20,064 bases of DNA from Betaproteobacteria bacterium (GCA_029858545.1 JAOUFA010000018.1:1-20064), one strand, 5' to 3'. Positions 6,851-14,846 are shown, numbered from the stretch's first letter. Notes: generated from the sequence alone by a model not told the origin. Program-made: numbers and translations.

Positions 6851-6901
6851 TCTCCCCATTTTGTACGGTTGCAAAAGGCGCAACCGTACAAAATGGGGAG
6901 A
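6851..6901 (+). repeat. 51-bp hairpin repeat, copy 2 (perfect 22-bp stem)
   Basis: The left arm at 6851-6872 and right arm at 6880-6901 are perfect reverse complements over 22 bp, around the 7-nt loop AAAAGGC. The inner arm is CATTTTGTACGGTTGC. It differs from copy 1 at five left-arm positions, and each difference is matched by the complementary change in the right arm. No T-run follows on either strand. It ends about 48 bp downstream of the liuR stop codon. Confidence 0.93.
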
Positions 6902-6949
6902 TCGGGGGAAGTCAAAAACCAAACCAACCCGCCGCTTTGCCGTCTCGCC

Positions 6950-7363
6950 TCAACCCCGCCGCTTGCCGCGCACGCGCGCGCCCGCGGCGAGCTGCTTGCG
7001 TATCCGGCTCTCGAATACCGCGATTTCGGCGAGCTGGTCCTCGATGTCGGCGCGCTGCTGCAGCAGGCTCGATTTGTGGTTTTCGAGCACCGCGAGAAAG
7101 CGCTCGAGCTGCGGTCGCTCGTCGCGACCCGGCTCGTACATTTCGATCAGGTCGCGGACCTCCGCGAGGGAGAGCCCGAGGCGCTTGCCGCGCAGCGTGA
7201 GCTTGAGCCGGGTACGGTCGCGGGATGTATAGATGCGCCGCTGTCCCGCGCGTTTCGGCGCGAGCAGCCCCTGCGCCTCGTAGAAGCGGATCGCGCGCGG
7301 CGTGATGTCGAATTCGCGCGCCAGATCGCTGATCGAATATTCGCCGCGCTCCGCGTCACTCAC
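6950..7363 (-). CDS. liuR: MerR-family transcriptional regulator LiuR
   Basis: The 137-residue protein has an N-terminal MerR helix-turn-helix: SISDLAREFDITPRAIRFYE at about 10-29, then GLLAPKRAGQRRIY and the second wing RDRTRLKLTLRGKRLGLSLA. A dimerising coiled coil follows at about 83-125. There are no cysteines, so it is not a metal-sensing MerR. The RGQRRIY/RDRTRLKLILRGKRLG style is typical of LiuR, the regulator of leucine/isovalerate degradation in proteobacteria. The start is GTG at 7363 with no clear ribosome binding site. Normally such a gene sits next to the operon it controls; here 745 bp of repeats and gene debris separate it from the palindromic operator at 6183-6204. No copy of that palindrome is seen upstream of liuR itself. 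Confidence 0.87.
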   Translation of the reverse strand: MSDAERGEYSISDLAREFDITPRAIRFYEAQGLLAPKRAGQRRIYTSRDRTRLKLTLRGKRLGLSLAEVRDLIEMYEPGRDERPQLERFLAVLENHKSSLLQQRADIEDQLAEIAVFESRIRKQLAAGARVRGKRRG

Positions 7364-7486
7364 GATTTCGCGCCCGAAGACCGGCGTGTGCGGCGGTGCG
7401 GGAAATTCCCATTACAATGCAGCCTTCGCTTCCGTTACCGCGCCGCCTCGTCGCCGGTGCACAAACGACCACCTGAGGAATCGCCG

Positions 7487-7576
7487 ATGCCCGAGAGCGG
7501 GAGGAAATGCCCTCCCGGCCTCTTGCCGGTATATCGATCGCACCATGCGCAGCTCCGCCCATCCCAGCAATTCTAG
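7487..7576 (+). CDS. Possible 29-codon leader ORF ahead of the MBL hydrolase
   Basis: An ATG at 7487 is preceded by GAGGA at 7475-7479 with 7-nt spacing, the best ribosome binding site in this area. It opens a short frame (starting MPESGRKCPPGLLPVY) that stops at 7576, overlapping the hydrolase start by 32 nt in another frame. A 7-bp hairpin (7498-7504 with 7511-7517) lies inside it. No homology is recognised. It may be a translational-coupling leader or just chance. Confidence 0.25.
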   Translation: MPESGRKCPPGLLPVYRSHHAQLRPSQQF

Positions 7577-8630
7577 TCCATCCCCGATCCGCCACTCCGC
7601 GCCGCTCGAGTATCCCTTCGCCGGTGCTCCCGAGCCGGGAAGCACGGTTGAAGTCGCGCCGGGCGTGCACTGGCTGCGCATGCCGCTGCCCTTCGCGCTC
7701 GACCACATCAATCTGTGGCTGCTCGAGGAAGACGACGGCTGGACGATCGTCGACTGCGGCCTGTCGGATGCGCGCACGCTGGTACTGTGGGAGCAGATCT
7801 TCGCCAAGCGGCTCGGCGCGAAGCCGGTGCGGCGCGTGCTGGTCACGCATTGCCACCCCGATCACGCGGGCAATGCGGCCTGGCTGTGCCAGCGTTTCGG
7901 GGTCGATCTCTGGATGAGCCAGGGGGAATACCTCACCGCGCATGCGCTGCGTCACGAGATCGGCGGGTACGGCTCGGCGGCCTCGCTCGCGCACTTTGCG
8001 CGATACGGCGCCGACGGGGCGCATCGCAGCGCGCTGCAAAGACGCGGCAATGCGTACGTCGTTCATGTCCCGGATTTTCCGCGCAGCTATCGCCGCCTCG
8101 TCGAGGGCGACTCGCTCAAGGCGGGCCCACGTCGCTGGCGGGTGATCGTCGGCCTGGGCCACGCGCCCGAGCACGTGTCGCTTTATTGCGAAGAGCTCGC
8201 GGTGCTGATTTCCGGCGACATGCTGCTGCCCAAGATATCGACCAATGTGAGCGTGTGGTCGATCGAACCCGAGGGCGATCCGCTCGGGCTGTTTCTTTCT
8301 TCGATCGGTCGCTATCGCAGCCTGCCGGCCGACGTGCTGGTGCTGCCCTCGCACGGCCTGCCGTTTCGCGGCGCGCACGAGCGCATCGCGCAACTCGAGG
8401 CGCATCACGCCGCGCGGCTCGCCGAACTCGAGACCGCGCTCGGCGCCGGCGCGCGCAGCGCGATGGAAGTGGTCGAGACGCTCTTTCCGCGCAAACTGGA
8501 CGTGCACCAGATGTTCTTTGCGCTGGGCGAGACCATCGCCCACCTCAATCGCCTCGAGCATGCCGGGCTTGCCGTGCGCAGGCTGGGCGACGACGGGGTA
8601 TTTCGTTTTTCGCTGCGCAGTCCGGTCTGA
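7545..8630 (+). CDS. Metallo-beta-lactamase-fold hydrolase, LACTB2-like
   Basis: The 361-residue protein has a complete metal site: THCHPDHAGNA (His102, His104, Asp106, His107), GLGHAPEHV (206-210), SGDM with Asp225, and LPSHG with His270. The C-terminal 80 residues (FPRKLDVHQMFFALGETIAHLNRLEHAG, given here in outline) form a winged-helix-like tail, as in LACTB2-type and related hydrolases. It would hydrolyse a thioester or phosphodiester; the substrate is unknown. The ATG at 7545 is the only in-frame start before the conserved core; the first 35 residues are Ser/Pro-rich and variable. It diverges from liuR, with 181 bp between starts, and converges with the dehydrogenase gene 23 bp away. A link to leucine catabolism is suggested only by position. 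Confidence 0.88.
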   Translation: MRSSAHPSNSSPSPIRHSAPLEYPFAGAPEPGSTVEVAPGVHWLRMPLPFALDHINLWLLEEDDGWTIVDCGLSDARTLVLWEQIFAKRLGAKPVRRVLVTHCHPDHAGNAAWLCQRFGVDLWMSQGEYLTAHALRHEIGGYGSAASLAHFARYGADGAHRSALQRRGNAYVVHVPDFPRSYRRLVEGDSLKAGPRRWRVIVGLGHAPEHVSLYCEELAVLISGDMLLPKISTNVSVWSIEPEGDPLGLFLSSIGRYRSLPADVLVLPSHGLPFRGAHERIAQLEAHHAARLAELETALGAGARSAMEVVETLFPRKLDVHQMFFALGETIAHLNRLEHAGLAVRRLGDDGVFRFSLRSPV

Positions 8631-8653
8631 TCGGGGCGCGGCCCGCGCGCGGT

Positions 8654-9418
8654 TCAGCCGCGCGGCTTGCGCGGCGCGCGTCGCATGAGACGGTCGAATA
8701 GCCAGCCCGGCATCCTGCGCAGGCCGTACGACGCGAGCGCCATTTGCCAGGGAATCACCGCCAGTCGCCGGCGCGCGTGGATCGCCCGCGCGATGCGCTT
8801 GGCCGCGACCTCGACGGGAAGGAGAAACGGCATGCGAAAACCATTGCGACGCGTCATGTCCGTATCGACATAGCCAGGACAGATCGCGACCACCGATACG
8901 CCGCTGCCTGCGAGTTCTCCGCGCAGGCTCTCGAGCCAGGCGTTCGCAGCCGCCTTCGAGGCGCTGTAGGCGCCCGAACCGGGAATGCCGCGAAAGCCGG
9001 CGACGCTGGAGATGCCGGCGAGCGTACCGCGTCCCGCGGCGCGCATCGCTGGAGCAAAGGCAGTGAGCGTGGCGGCGAGGCCGACGACGTTGGTCTCCAG
9101 AATGCGGCGCAGGGTTTCCAGGTCCCCCTCATCCTCGCCCAGGGTTCCCCGCGATATGCCCGCATTGGCGATCACCAGGTCCGGGACGCCGAATTGCGCG
9201 ATGAAATCGCGCGCCGCCGCCGCGACTGCGCCGCGGTCGGCGACGTCCACGACGTAGAGCGCGCTGCGTCCGGGAAGTCCGGCGGCAACCGACTGCAGCC
9301 GCTCGCGCCGCCGCGCCGCGAGGCCCAGTACCGTATCGCTGCGCGCGTAGTGGCGCGCGAGCGCCTCGCCGATCCCGGCCGAGGCGCCGCTGATGAAGAT
9401 ACGCGTCGGCGCGGGCAA
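8654..9418 (-). CDS. Short-chain dehydrogenase/reductase (SDR)
   Basis: The 254-residue protein is a classical SDR. The nucleotide-binding motif SGASAGIGEAL is at 10-20, NAG at 85-87, and the catalytic tetrad appears complete: Asn110, Ser138 in ISSVAGF, Tyr151 and Lys155 in YSASK. PGYVDTDM (181-188) follows. The C-terminal tail is very basic (RRMPGWLFDRLMRRAPRKPRG), which may help membrane association. The start appears to be a TTG at 9418, 25 nt after the dsbA stop; no in-frame ATG or GTG precedes the glycine motif. It is the last gene of the priA-argS-SPOR-dsbA run. The substrate is unknown; uncharacterised SDRs of this type often act on lipids or acyl-CoA derivatives. Confidence 0.9.
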   Translation of the reverse strand: MPAPTRIFISGASAGIGEALARHYARSDTVLGLAARRRERLQSVAAGLPGRSALYVVDVADRGAVAAAARDFIAQFGVPDLVIANAGISRGTLGEDEGDLETLRRILETNVVGLAATLTAFAPAMRAAGRGTLAGISSVAGFRGIPGSGAYSASKAAANAWLESLRGELAGSGVSVVAICPGYVDTDMTRRNGFRMPFLLPVEVAAKRIARAIHARRRLAVIPWQMALASYGLRRMPGWLFDRLMRRAPRKPRG

Positions 9419-9443
9419 GGGTATCCCGGGCGCCGCGGCGCAG

Positions 9444-10067
9444 CTAGCGGATCGCGCCCGGATTGCTGCGCAGCGTGCCGATCAGGTAATCGGCGACGCC
9501 GAGCATTCTCTGGCTGGCGGGAATCGTGTAGCGGCCGTGCACCGCGAGCGCCGGGGTGCCGTCGATGCGATACGAGACGCTCAGTTGCGCGGCGCGCCGC
9601 GCCTTGCTCTGCACGCTGAAGGACTTCACCGTTTCCTCGAATTTCCTCGCCTCCAGCCCCTGTTTGGCGAGCCATTCGTTGAACGCCTCGCCTTGCTCGG
9701 TGTTCAGGTGGTCGCGGTGAATCGCATCGAACAGCGGACGATGCAGCTTCTCCTGGACGCCGAGGGCCTCCATCGCGTAGAAGATCGCGGCATCGCGTCC
9801 CCAGCGCGGACTGAAGACCGCGGGAATGCGCCGGAATTGCACGTCGGGCTTCAACCTCTTTATCCACTGTTCGAGCAACGGTTCGAGGTTGTAGCAATGA
9901 ATGCAGCCGTACCAGAAGAATTCGACCACCTCGATCTTGCCCTTCGAAGCCTCGACGGCCTGCGGAACCTCGAGCACGACATAGTCGTCTCCGGCACGAA
10001 ACTGTGCGAGCGCGACCAGCGGCACGAGGAGAAATACCGCGAACAGCGTACGTAACCAGCGTGACAT
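9444..10067 (-). CDS. dsbA: Thiol:disulfide interchange protein DsbA
   Basis: The 207-residue periplasmic oxidase introduces disulfides into exported proteins. A signal peptide occupies about 1-21 (basic start, hydrophobic LFAVFLLVPLVALA). The mature thioredoxin fold shows EFFWYGCIHCYNLEP with Cys55 and Cys58, an inserted helical domain, and the cis-proline loop GTPALAV with Pro172. The active-site dipeptide is Ile-His (CIHC), where the E. coli enzyme has Pro-His; this dipeptide tunes redox potential in the family. The ATG is 1 nt after the SPOR gene stop, with AGGGGA upstream. It belongs to the priA-argS-SPOR-dsbA order that is common in betaproteobacteria. Confidence 0.93.
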   Translation of the reverse strand: MSRWLRTLFAVFLLVPLVALAQFRAGDDYVVLEVPQAVEASKGKIEVVEFFWYGCIHCYNLEPLLEQWIKRLKPDVQFRRIPAVFSPRWGRDAAIFYAMEALGVQEKLHRPLFDAIHRDHLNTEQGEAFNEWLAKQGLEARKFEETVKSFSVQSKARRAAQLSVSYRIDGTPALAVHGRYTIPASQRMLGVADYLIGTLRSNPGAIR

Positions 10068-10068
10068 G

Positions 10069-10740
10069 TCAATTCCCCTTCTTCGCAGTGGAGCTGTCCT
10101 TCACCTTGATCATGCTGGTGCCGATGCCACCCTGGGAGAGGGTCTGGCGCACCTTGTTGATTTCGTCCAGTTTCGTATACGGACCGAGGCGCACGCGGTA
10201 CCAGGTGCCCTTGTCGGGAAGGTGCGCCGGCTCGACGTTCGACTCCAGTCCGAGCAGTGCGACGCGTCCCCTGAGCGCGTCGGCGTCGGCCGGGTTCTGA
10301 AACGAACCCGCCTGGACGAAGTAGACGTCCTTGCCGCTGTCGACCTTCTCGCGCGAGGCGCGCAGCCGATCCTTCAGCTCGCGGTCGGACACCGGCTCCT
10401 CGCCGCCGGGCAGGATCTTGTAAAAATCGAACTTGGGCCGGTCGGTGCCCTTGTCGCCGTTCTTGGCGGCCGCGGCCGCGGCCGCGGCTGCGGCTGCGGC
10501 CACGGGCGGGGCGTTCTGAGGCATGCCCGACATCGCGTCGGCCCGGGCGTGCTCGGGCTGCGGCGTCTCGGCGACGGTGGGGGGCTTGGCACGCGTCGCG
10601 AATGGAATCGGCGTCTTGTTGAGGTAGAACGCGATGCCGAGCGCGATGCCCAACCCCAGCACGAGGCCCAGGATCAGTCCCATCAGAAATCCCGCGCTCG
10701 ACGCGCCGCGGTTCGACCTGCGAATTCCGGACCGACTCAT
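10069..10740 (-). CDS. SPOR-domain membrane protein (FtsN-like)
   Basis: The 223-residue protein has a short cytoplasmic N-terminus, one transmembrane helix at about 16-40 (GFLMGLILGLVLGLGIALGI), a Pro/Ala-rich periplasmic linker with an uninterrupted run of 12 alanines (81-92), and a C-terminal SPOR domain at about 138-214 (VYFVQAGSFQNPADADAL and YRVRLGPYTKLDEINKV). SPOR domains bind denuded septal peptidoglycan, so a division role is likely. The topology matches FtsN, but FtsN motifs outside SPOR are not obvious. The ATG at 10740 shares a base with the argS stop (TGATG), so a longer upstream frame is rejected. The alanine run is encoded by a GC-only GGCCGC-type hexamer repeat that could vary in length. 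Confidence 0.88.
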   Translation of the reverse strand: MSRSGIRRSNRGASSAGFLMGLILGLVLGLGIALGIAFYLNKTPIPFATRAKPPTVAETPQPEHARADAMSGMPQNAPPVAAAAAAAAAAAAKNGDKGTDRPKFDFYKILPGGEEPVSDRELKDRLRASREKVDSGKDVYFVQAGSFQNPADADALRGRVALLGLESNVEPAHLPDKGTWYRVRLGPYTKLDEINKVRQTLSQGGIGTSMIKVKDSSTAKKGN

Positions 10741-12485
10741 CACATTTTCTCCGGTGCGCTGACTCCAAGAAGCGAAAGCCCATTCGCAAGGACCTGGCGC
10801 AACGCGCCGCACAGCGCCAGTCGAGCGTTGCGCGCGGCTTCGTCTTCGACAAGGATGCGCTCGGCATTATAGTAGCTGTGGAACTCGCCCGCGAGTTCGC
10901 GCAGATAGAAGGCGATCGAATGCGGCGCGCGCTCGCGCGCCGCGGTCTGCAGCAATTCGGGAAACTCGGCGATGCGCTGCATCAGAACGAGCTCCCGCGC
11001 ATGGCGCAGGGATTCGAGCGGCGCACGCACCAGCCGTGCCGGATCGCCGCCCCACTGCGCGAACACGCTGCATACGCGCGCGTGCGCGTACTGCACGTAG
11101 TACACCGGGTTTTCATTCGACTCGCTTTTCGCGAGATCGAGGTCGAAATCCAGGTGCTGGTCGGACTTGCGCAGGACGTAGAAGAAGCGCGTCGCGTCGT
11201 TGCCCACTTCGTCGCGAAGTTCGCGCAGCGTGACGAAGTCGCCCGAGCGCTTGCCCATCGCGACCTTTTCACCGCCGCGATACAGCACCGCGAACTGCAC
11301 CAGCGCAACGGTGAGGCGCTCGGGGTCGAGGCCGAGCGCCTGCAGCGCGCCCTTGACGCGTGCGATATAGCCGTGGTGATCCGCGCCCCAGACGTCGATC
11401 AGCCGATCGAAACCGCGCGCGAACTTGTCGGCGTGATACGCGATGTCGGAGGCAAAGTAGGTGTACTGGCCGTTCTCGCGCCGTACCACGCGGTCCTTCT
11501 CGTCGCCGAAGCTGGTCGATCGGAACCACAGCGCGCCTTCCTTCTCGTAGAGATGGCCGCGCGAGGCGAGGGTTTCAACGGTGCGCGCCACCGCGCCCGA
11601 GTCGTACAGCGAGCGCTCGGAGAACCAGCGGTCGAATTCGACGCGAAAACCGGTCAGGTCGTCGCGCTGGTCGGCGAGCATCTCTTCGAGCGCGAAGCGA
11701 TGCAGGGGTTGCCAGTCCTCGCCGAGCGATTGCTTGGCGGCGGCGATCAGGCGATCGAGCGCCGCGTCGGGGTCGTCGCCTTCGCCGGCCTGCGGCAGTG
11801 CTTGCGCATCGCGCACGAAGCGCGCGACGTGCGTCTGCGCGAGTCGCTTGGCGATGTCGAGGACGTAATCTCCGCGATAGCCGTCCGCGGGAAACGGCAG
11901 TACGCTGCCGCGCGCCTGCAAATAGCGCAGCCAGACCGACAGCGCAAGGATGTCCATTTGGCGGCCGGCGTCGTTGATGTAGAACTCGCGGTTCACGTCG
12001 TGGCCGGTGAATTCGAGCAGGTTCGCGAGGCTCGCGCCGTAGGCCGCGCCGCGTCCGTGGCCGACGTGCAGCGGCCCGGTGGGGTTTGCCGAGACGAATT
12101 CGATCTGCAGCTTTTCCGGACGGGCGCAGACTGCGCGTCCGTAGTCCGCGCCCTGCGCGAGCGCGCCGGCGACCGCTGACTGTTTGGCGCGCGCGGAAAG
12201 GCGCAGATTGATGAAACCGGCTCCCGCAATGTCGACCGAATCGATCCAGCCCTCGGCGAACGCGGGCTGCGCGCGCAGCGCGGCGACGATTGCCTCGGCG
12301 AGTTGACGCGGATTGCGTTTCAGGCGCTTGGCGAACTGCAGCGCCACGTTGCAAGCGAAGTCGCCATGCGCGGCCTCGCGCGGGCGTTCGAGGACGAATT
12401 CAGCCTCGCCGGTCTGGCCGGCTTCGGGAAGAGCCTGTGCGAGCGCGGCCCGCAGAAGCTCGATGAGACGTTGCTTGATGTCCAC
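10740..12485 (-). CDS. argS: Arginyl-tRNA synthetase
   Basis: The 581-residue class I synthetase charges tRNA-Arg. It has the N-terminal Arg additional domain (about 1-115, with the FINLRLS block), the HIGH-type motif in ANPTGPLHVGHGRGAAYG (His140 to His143), the nucleotide-binding DVWGADHHGYIARVKGAL block (about 364-381), the KMSK-equivalent VAMGKRSGDF (410-415), and the C-terminal anticodon-binding helices ending in LLGVSAPEKM. The length is normal. The start is a GTG at 12485 (reads VDIKQRLIELL, a typical ArgS beginning). It lies 47 nt after the priA stop and overlaps the SPOR gene by one base. Confidence 0.96.
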   Translation of the reverse strand: MDIKQRLIELLRAALAQALPEAGQTGEAEFVLERPREAAHGDFACNVALQFAKRLKRNPRQLAEAIVAALRAQPAFAEGWIDSVDIAGAGFINLRLSARAKQSAVAGALAQGADYGRAVCARPEKLQIEFVSANPTGPLHVGHGRGAAYGASLANLLEFTGHDVNREFYINDAGRQMDILALSVWLRYLQARGSVLPFPADGYRGDYVLDIAKRLAQTHVARFVRDAQALPQAGEGDDPDAALDRLIAAAKQSLGEDWQPLHRFALEEMLADQRDDLTGFRVEFDRWFSERSLYDSGAVARTVETLASRGHLYEKEGALWFRSTSFGDEKDRVVRRENGQYTYFASDIAYHADKFARGFDRLIDVWGADHHGYIARVKGALQALGLDPERLTVALVQFAVLYRGGEKVAMGKRSGDFVTLRELRDEVGNDATRFFYVLRKSDQHLDFDLDLAKSESNENPVYYVQYAHARVCSVFAQWGGDPARLVRAPLESLRHARELVLMQRIAEFPELLQTAARERAPHSIAFYLRELAGEFHSYYNAERILVEDEAARNARLALCGALRQVLANGLSLLGVSAPEKM

Positions 12486-12532
12486 GGGCGAAAAGGCGCG
12501 AATTATACCCGCCGCACCGCCGCGGCCGGTAC

Positions 12533-14761
12533 TCAATCGAATTCGATCGGATCGACGTCGATGTGCCAGCGCAGGTCGCGCGGCGCCTCGGCGAAGAGCC
12601 GCTCGCACCATTGGGCGAGAAATGTCTGGAACGCCGGACGCGCGGCCGCCTGCACCAGCAGTTGCGCGCGCTCCAGGCCGGCGCGGCGCGTGATCACGTG
12701 CGGCACCGGATCATAGACGCGCACCCCATCGTTCGGCGGGGCGAGCGCCGTGGCGCGAGCGAGAAAGCCCATCGCCGCCGCGAGCGTCTTGGCCTCGGCG
12801 CGCAGCGCGGCCTCGAACAGATAGGGCGGAAAACCCGCCGCTTCGCGCTCATCGAGCTGGCGCCGAGCGAAGCCGGCATAGTCGTTGCGGGCGAGCGCGG
12901 CGTACAGCGGGTGCCCGGGAAAGCGCGTTTGCACCAGCACCTCGCCCGGCTGCTCGCGTCGTCCGGCGCGCCCGCCCACCTGAACCAGCGTCGCGAACAG
13001 ACGCTCCGGGGAGCGGTAGTCGGTCGAGAGCAATGCCGCATCCGCGTTCAGCACGCCGACCAGCGTCAGGTTCGGAAAGTCGTGGCCTTTCGCGAGCAGT
13101 TGCGTGCCGACCAGGATGTCGGCTTCGCCGCGATGCACCGCCTCGAGGTTGCGCGACAACTCCGCGCGCCGGCGCGCGCTGTCGCGGTCGATGCGCAGCA
13201 CGCGCGCAGCGGGAAACATTTCGCGCAGCGTTTCCTCCACGCGCTGCGTGCCGCTGCCGAGCGCCCGCAGGTCGGGGTTGCCGCAGGTGGGGCAGCTCCG
13301 GTGGATCGGCTCGTCCGCACCGCAATAGTGGCAGCGCAGCCGACGATCGACCGAATGCACCACCATGCGCGCGGTGCAGCGATCGCAGCCGGCGACCCAG
13401 CCGCAGGCTTCGCAGGCAAGTACCGGCGCGTAGCCGCGCCGGTTGATGAACACCAGGCTCTGTTCCTTGCGCGCGAGTCGCGCGGCGATCGCGCGCTGCA
13501 GCGAATGCGCCAGTCCCCGCTCGACCGGCTCGGTGCGCAGGTCGACGGTCCTCACCGCGGGCAGATGCGCGCCGGGCGCCGCGCGCTCGGGCAGATCGAC
13601 CCGCTCGTAGCGGCCGCCCAGGCAGTTGTACCAGCTCTCCAGCGAGGGCGTCGCGCTGCCGAGCACGATCGGGCAGTCGGCGAGCTTCGCCCGGTACACC
13701 GCCGCGTCGCGCCCCGAGTAGCGCAGTCCTTCCTGTTGTTTGTACGAGGTATCGTGTTCTTCGTCGACCACCACCAGCGCCAGCCGCGGCAGCGGTGTCA
13801 GCACGGCGAGGCGGGTGCCGAGCACGACGCCGGCTTCGCCGCGCGCGGCGGCAAGCCATGACGAGGTACGCTGCGCGTCATCGAGGCCGCTGTGCAGCAC
13901 CGCCAGGACGGTTTCCGGAAAGGCGTGGCGAAAGCGCGCTTCGAGCTGCGGCGTCAGTCCGATCTCGGGGACCAGCACCAGTGCCTGCCCGCCCCGCTCG
14001 AGGGCCTTCGCGATGAGCTTGAGATAGACCTCGGTCTTTCCGCTGCCGGTAATGCCATGCAGCAGGAAGCTGCGAAACGATCCGGTGGCCGAGGCGATGC
14101 GTTCGTAGGCGGCGCTCTGCGCCGGGGTCGGCGGATGAGTCGGCACGAAGCGCGTTCCTGCGCCGGGCGCAGTCTGCTCGACCCAGCCGGCGGCGAGCAG
14201 CGCGCGCAGGGCGCTGCGCGAGCGGCCGGGAGTCCCGCCCGCGGCCTTGATCAATTCGTTCTCGCCAAGCGGCGCGAGCGCGAGAATTTCCAGCAGCGCG
14301 CGCTTGGCGCCTTCCTTGAGCGAATCCGATGCGGGCGCCGCGTCGGTGCGGCGCACAATGCGCCGCGCATCGCGCGGCAGGGGACGCAGCGAGCGCAGAC
14401 GCGGCGGCAGCGCGGTGACGACGGCCTCGCCAAGCGGTCTCTGATAATACGCGGCGAGAAAGCGTATCAGGGCGATCCAGTCCGCAGGCATGCGCGGTGC
14501 GTCGGAGCGAACCTCGGCGATGTACTTCAACCGCGTGCGCGGCAGGTCCGATTGTGTGGCGCGTTCCACCACCACACCGATCAGCCGGCGCCTGCCGAAG
14601 CTGACCGTCACGCGATCGCCGGCCTCGGCAATCATGCCCTCGGGCAGGAGGTAGTCGAAAAGCGTGGGGAGCGGCACGTCGAGCGCGACGCGCAGCAGCT
14701 TCAGCTCCGCCGTGACCGGGACTGGAACCTCGCCGCCGCGGGAAGTTCCGGGGTGGCTCAC
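12533..14761 (-). CDS. priA: Primosomal protein N' (replication restart helicase PriA)
   Basis: PriA recognises stalled forks and reloads the replicative helicase. The N-terminal DNA-binding region (LRVALDVPLPTLFDYLLPEG) comes first. Then come Walker A GITGSGKTEVYLK (about 236-248), Walker B DEEH (about 333-336), and the zinc module with eight cysteines (about 450, 453, 459, 462, 477, 480, 490, 493). The second RecA lobe (GTQLLAKGHDFPNLTLVGVLNAD, in outline) and QVGGRAGR complete the helicase. The 742-residue form is usual length. The start is uncertain: no ATG precedes the conserved domain. I chose the GTG at 14761; a TTG at 14788 would add nine residues. It is the first gene of the run down to the SDR. 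Confidence 0.94.
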   Translation of the reverse strand: MSHPGTSRGGEVPVPVTAELKLLRVALDVPLPTLFDYLLPEGMIAEAGDRVTVSFGRRRLIGVVVERATQSDLPRTRLKYIAEVRSDAPRMPADWIALIRFLAAYYQRPLGEAVVTALPPRLRSLRPLPRDARRIVRRTDAAPASDSLKEGAKRALLEILALAPLGENELIKAAGGTPGRSRSALRALLAAGWVEQTAPGAGTRFVPTHPPTPAQSAAYERIASATGSFRSFLLHGITGSGKTEVYLKLIAKALERGGQALVLVPEIGLTPQLEARFRHAFPETVLAVLHSGLDDAQRTSSWLAAARGEAGVVLGTRLAVLTPLPRLALVVVDEEHDTSYKQQEGLRYSGRDAAVYRAKLADCPIVLGSATPSLESWYNCLGGRYERVDLPERAAPGAHLPAVRTVDLRTEPVERGLAHSLQRAIAARLARKEQSLVFINRRGYAPVLACEACGWVAGCDRCTARMVVHSVDRRLRCHYCGADEPIHRSCPTCGNPDLRALGSGTQRVEETLREMFPAARVLRIDRDSARRRAELSRNLEAVHRGEADILVGTQLLAKGHDFPNLTLVGVLNADAALLSTDYRSPERLFATLVQVGGRAGRREQPGEVLVQTRFPGHPLYAALARNDYAGFARRQLDEREAAGFPPYLFEAALRAEAKTLAAAMGFLARATALAPPNDGVRVYDPVPHVITRRAGLERAQLLVQAAARPAFQTFLAQWCERLFAEAPRDLRWHIDVDPIEFD

Positions 14762-14846
14762 CGCGGTCGCAGAGGTCGCTTGACGCAATCGGCGTCGGTG
14801 CCGTGCATCGGATGGGTCAAGGGCTTGGACAAGCGCTCAAAGAGGC

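Noticed and set aside
6851..6901. Classification as classical REP/BIME units
   Set aside because: No GTAG-type tetranucleotide, and the stem is longer (22 bp) than usual REP stems; only the inverted pairing is similar.
6622..6927. A 101-codon minus-strand frame running through both hairpin repeats
   Set aside because: Its sequence is dictated by the palindromes, similar peptides appear in the opposite strand, and there is no start signal or recognisable domain.
7401..7418. TACAAT at 7413-7418 as a promoter for the MBL hydrolase
   Set aside because: A good -10 match, but no -35-like hexamer at 16-18 bp; too weak to list.
10068..10812. A longer start for the SPOR protein, at 10812
   Set aside because: It would put 24 extra residues inside argS in another frame. 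The ATG at 10740 overlaps the argS stop, as at other junctions here.
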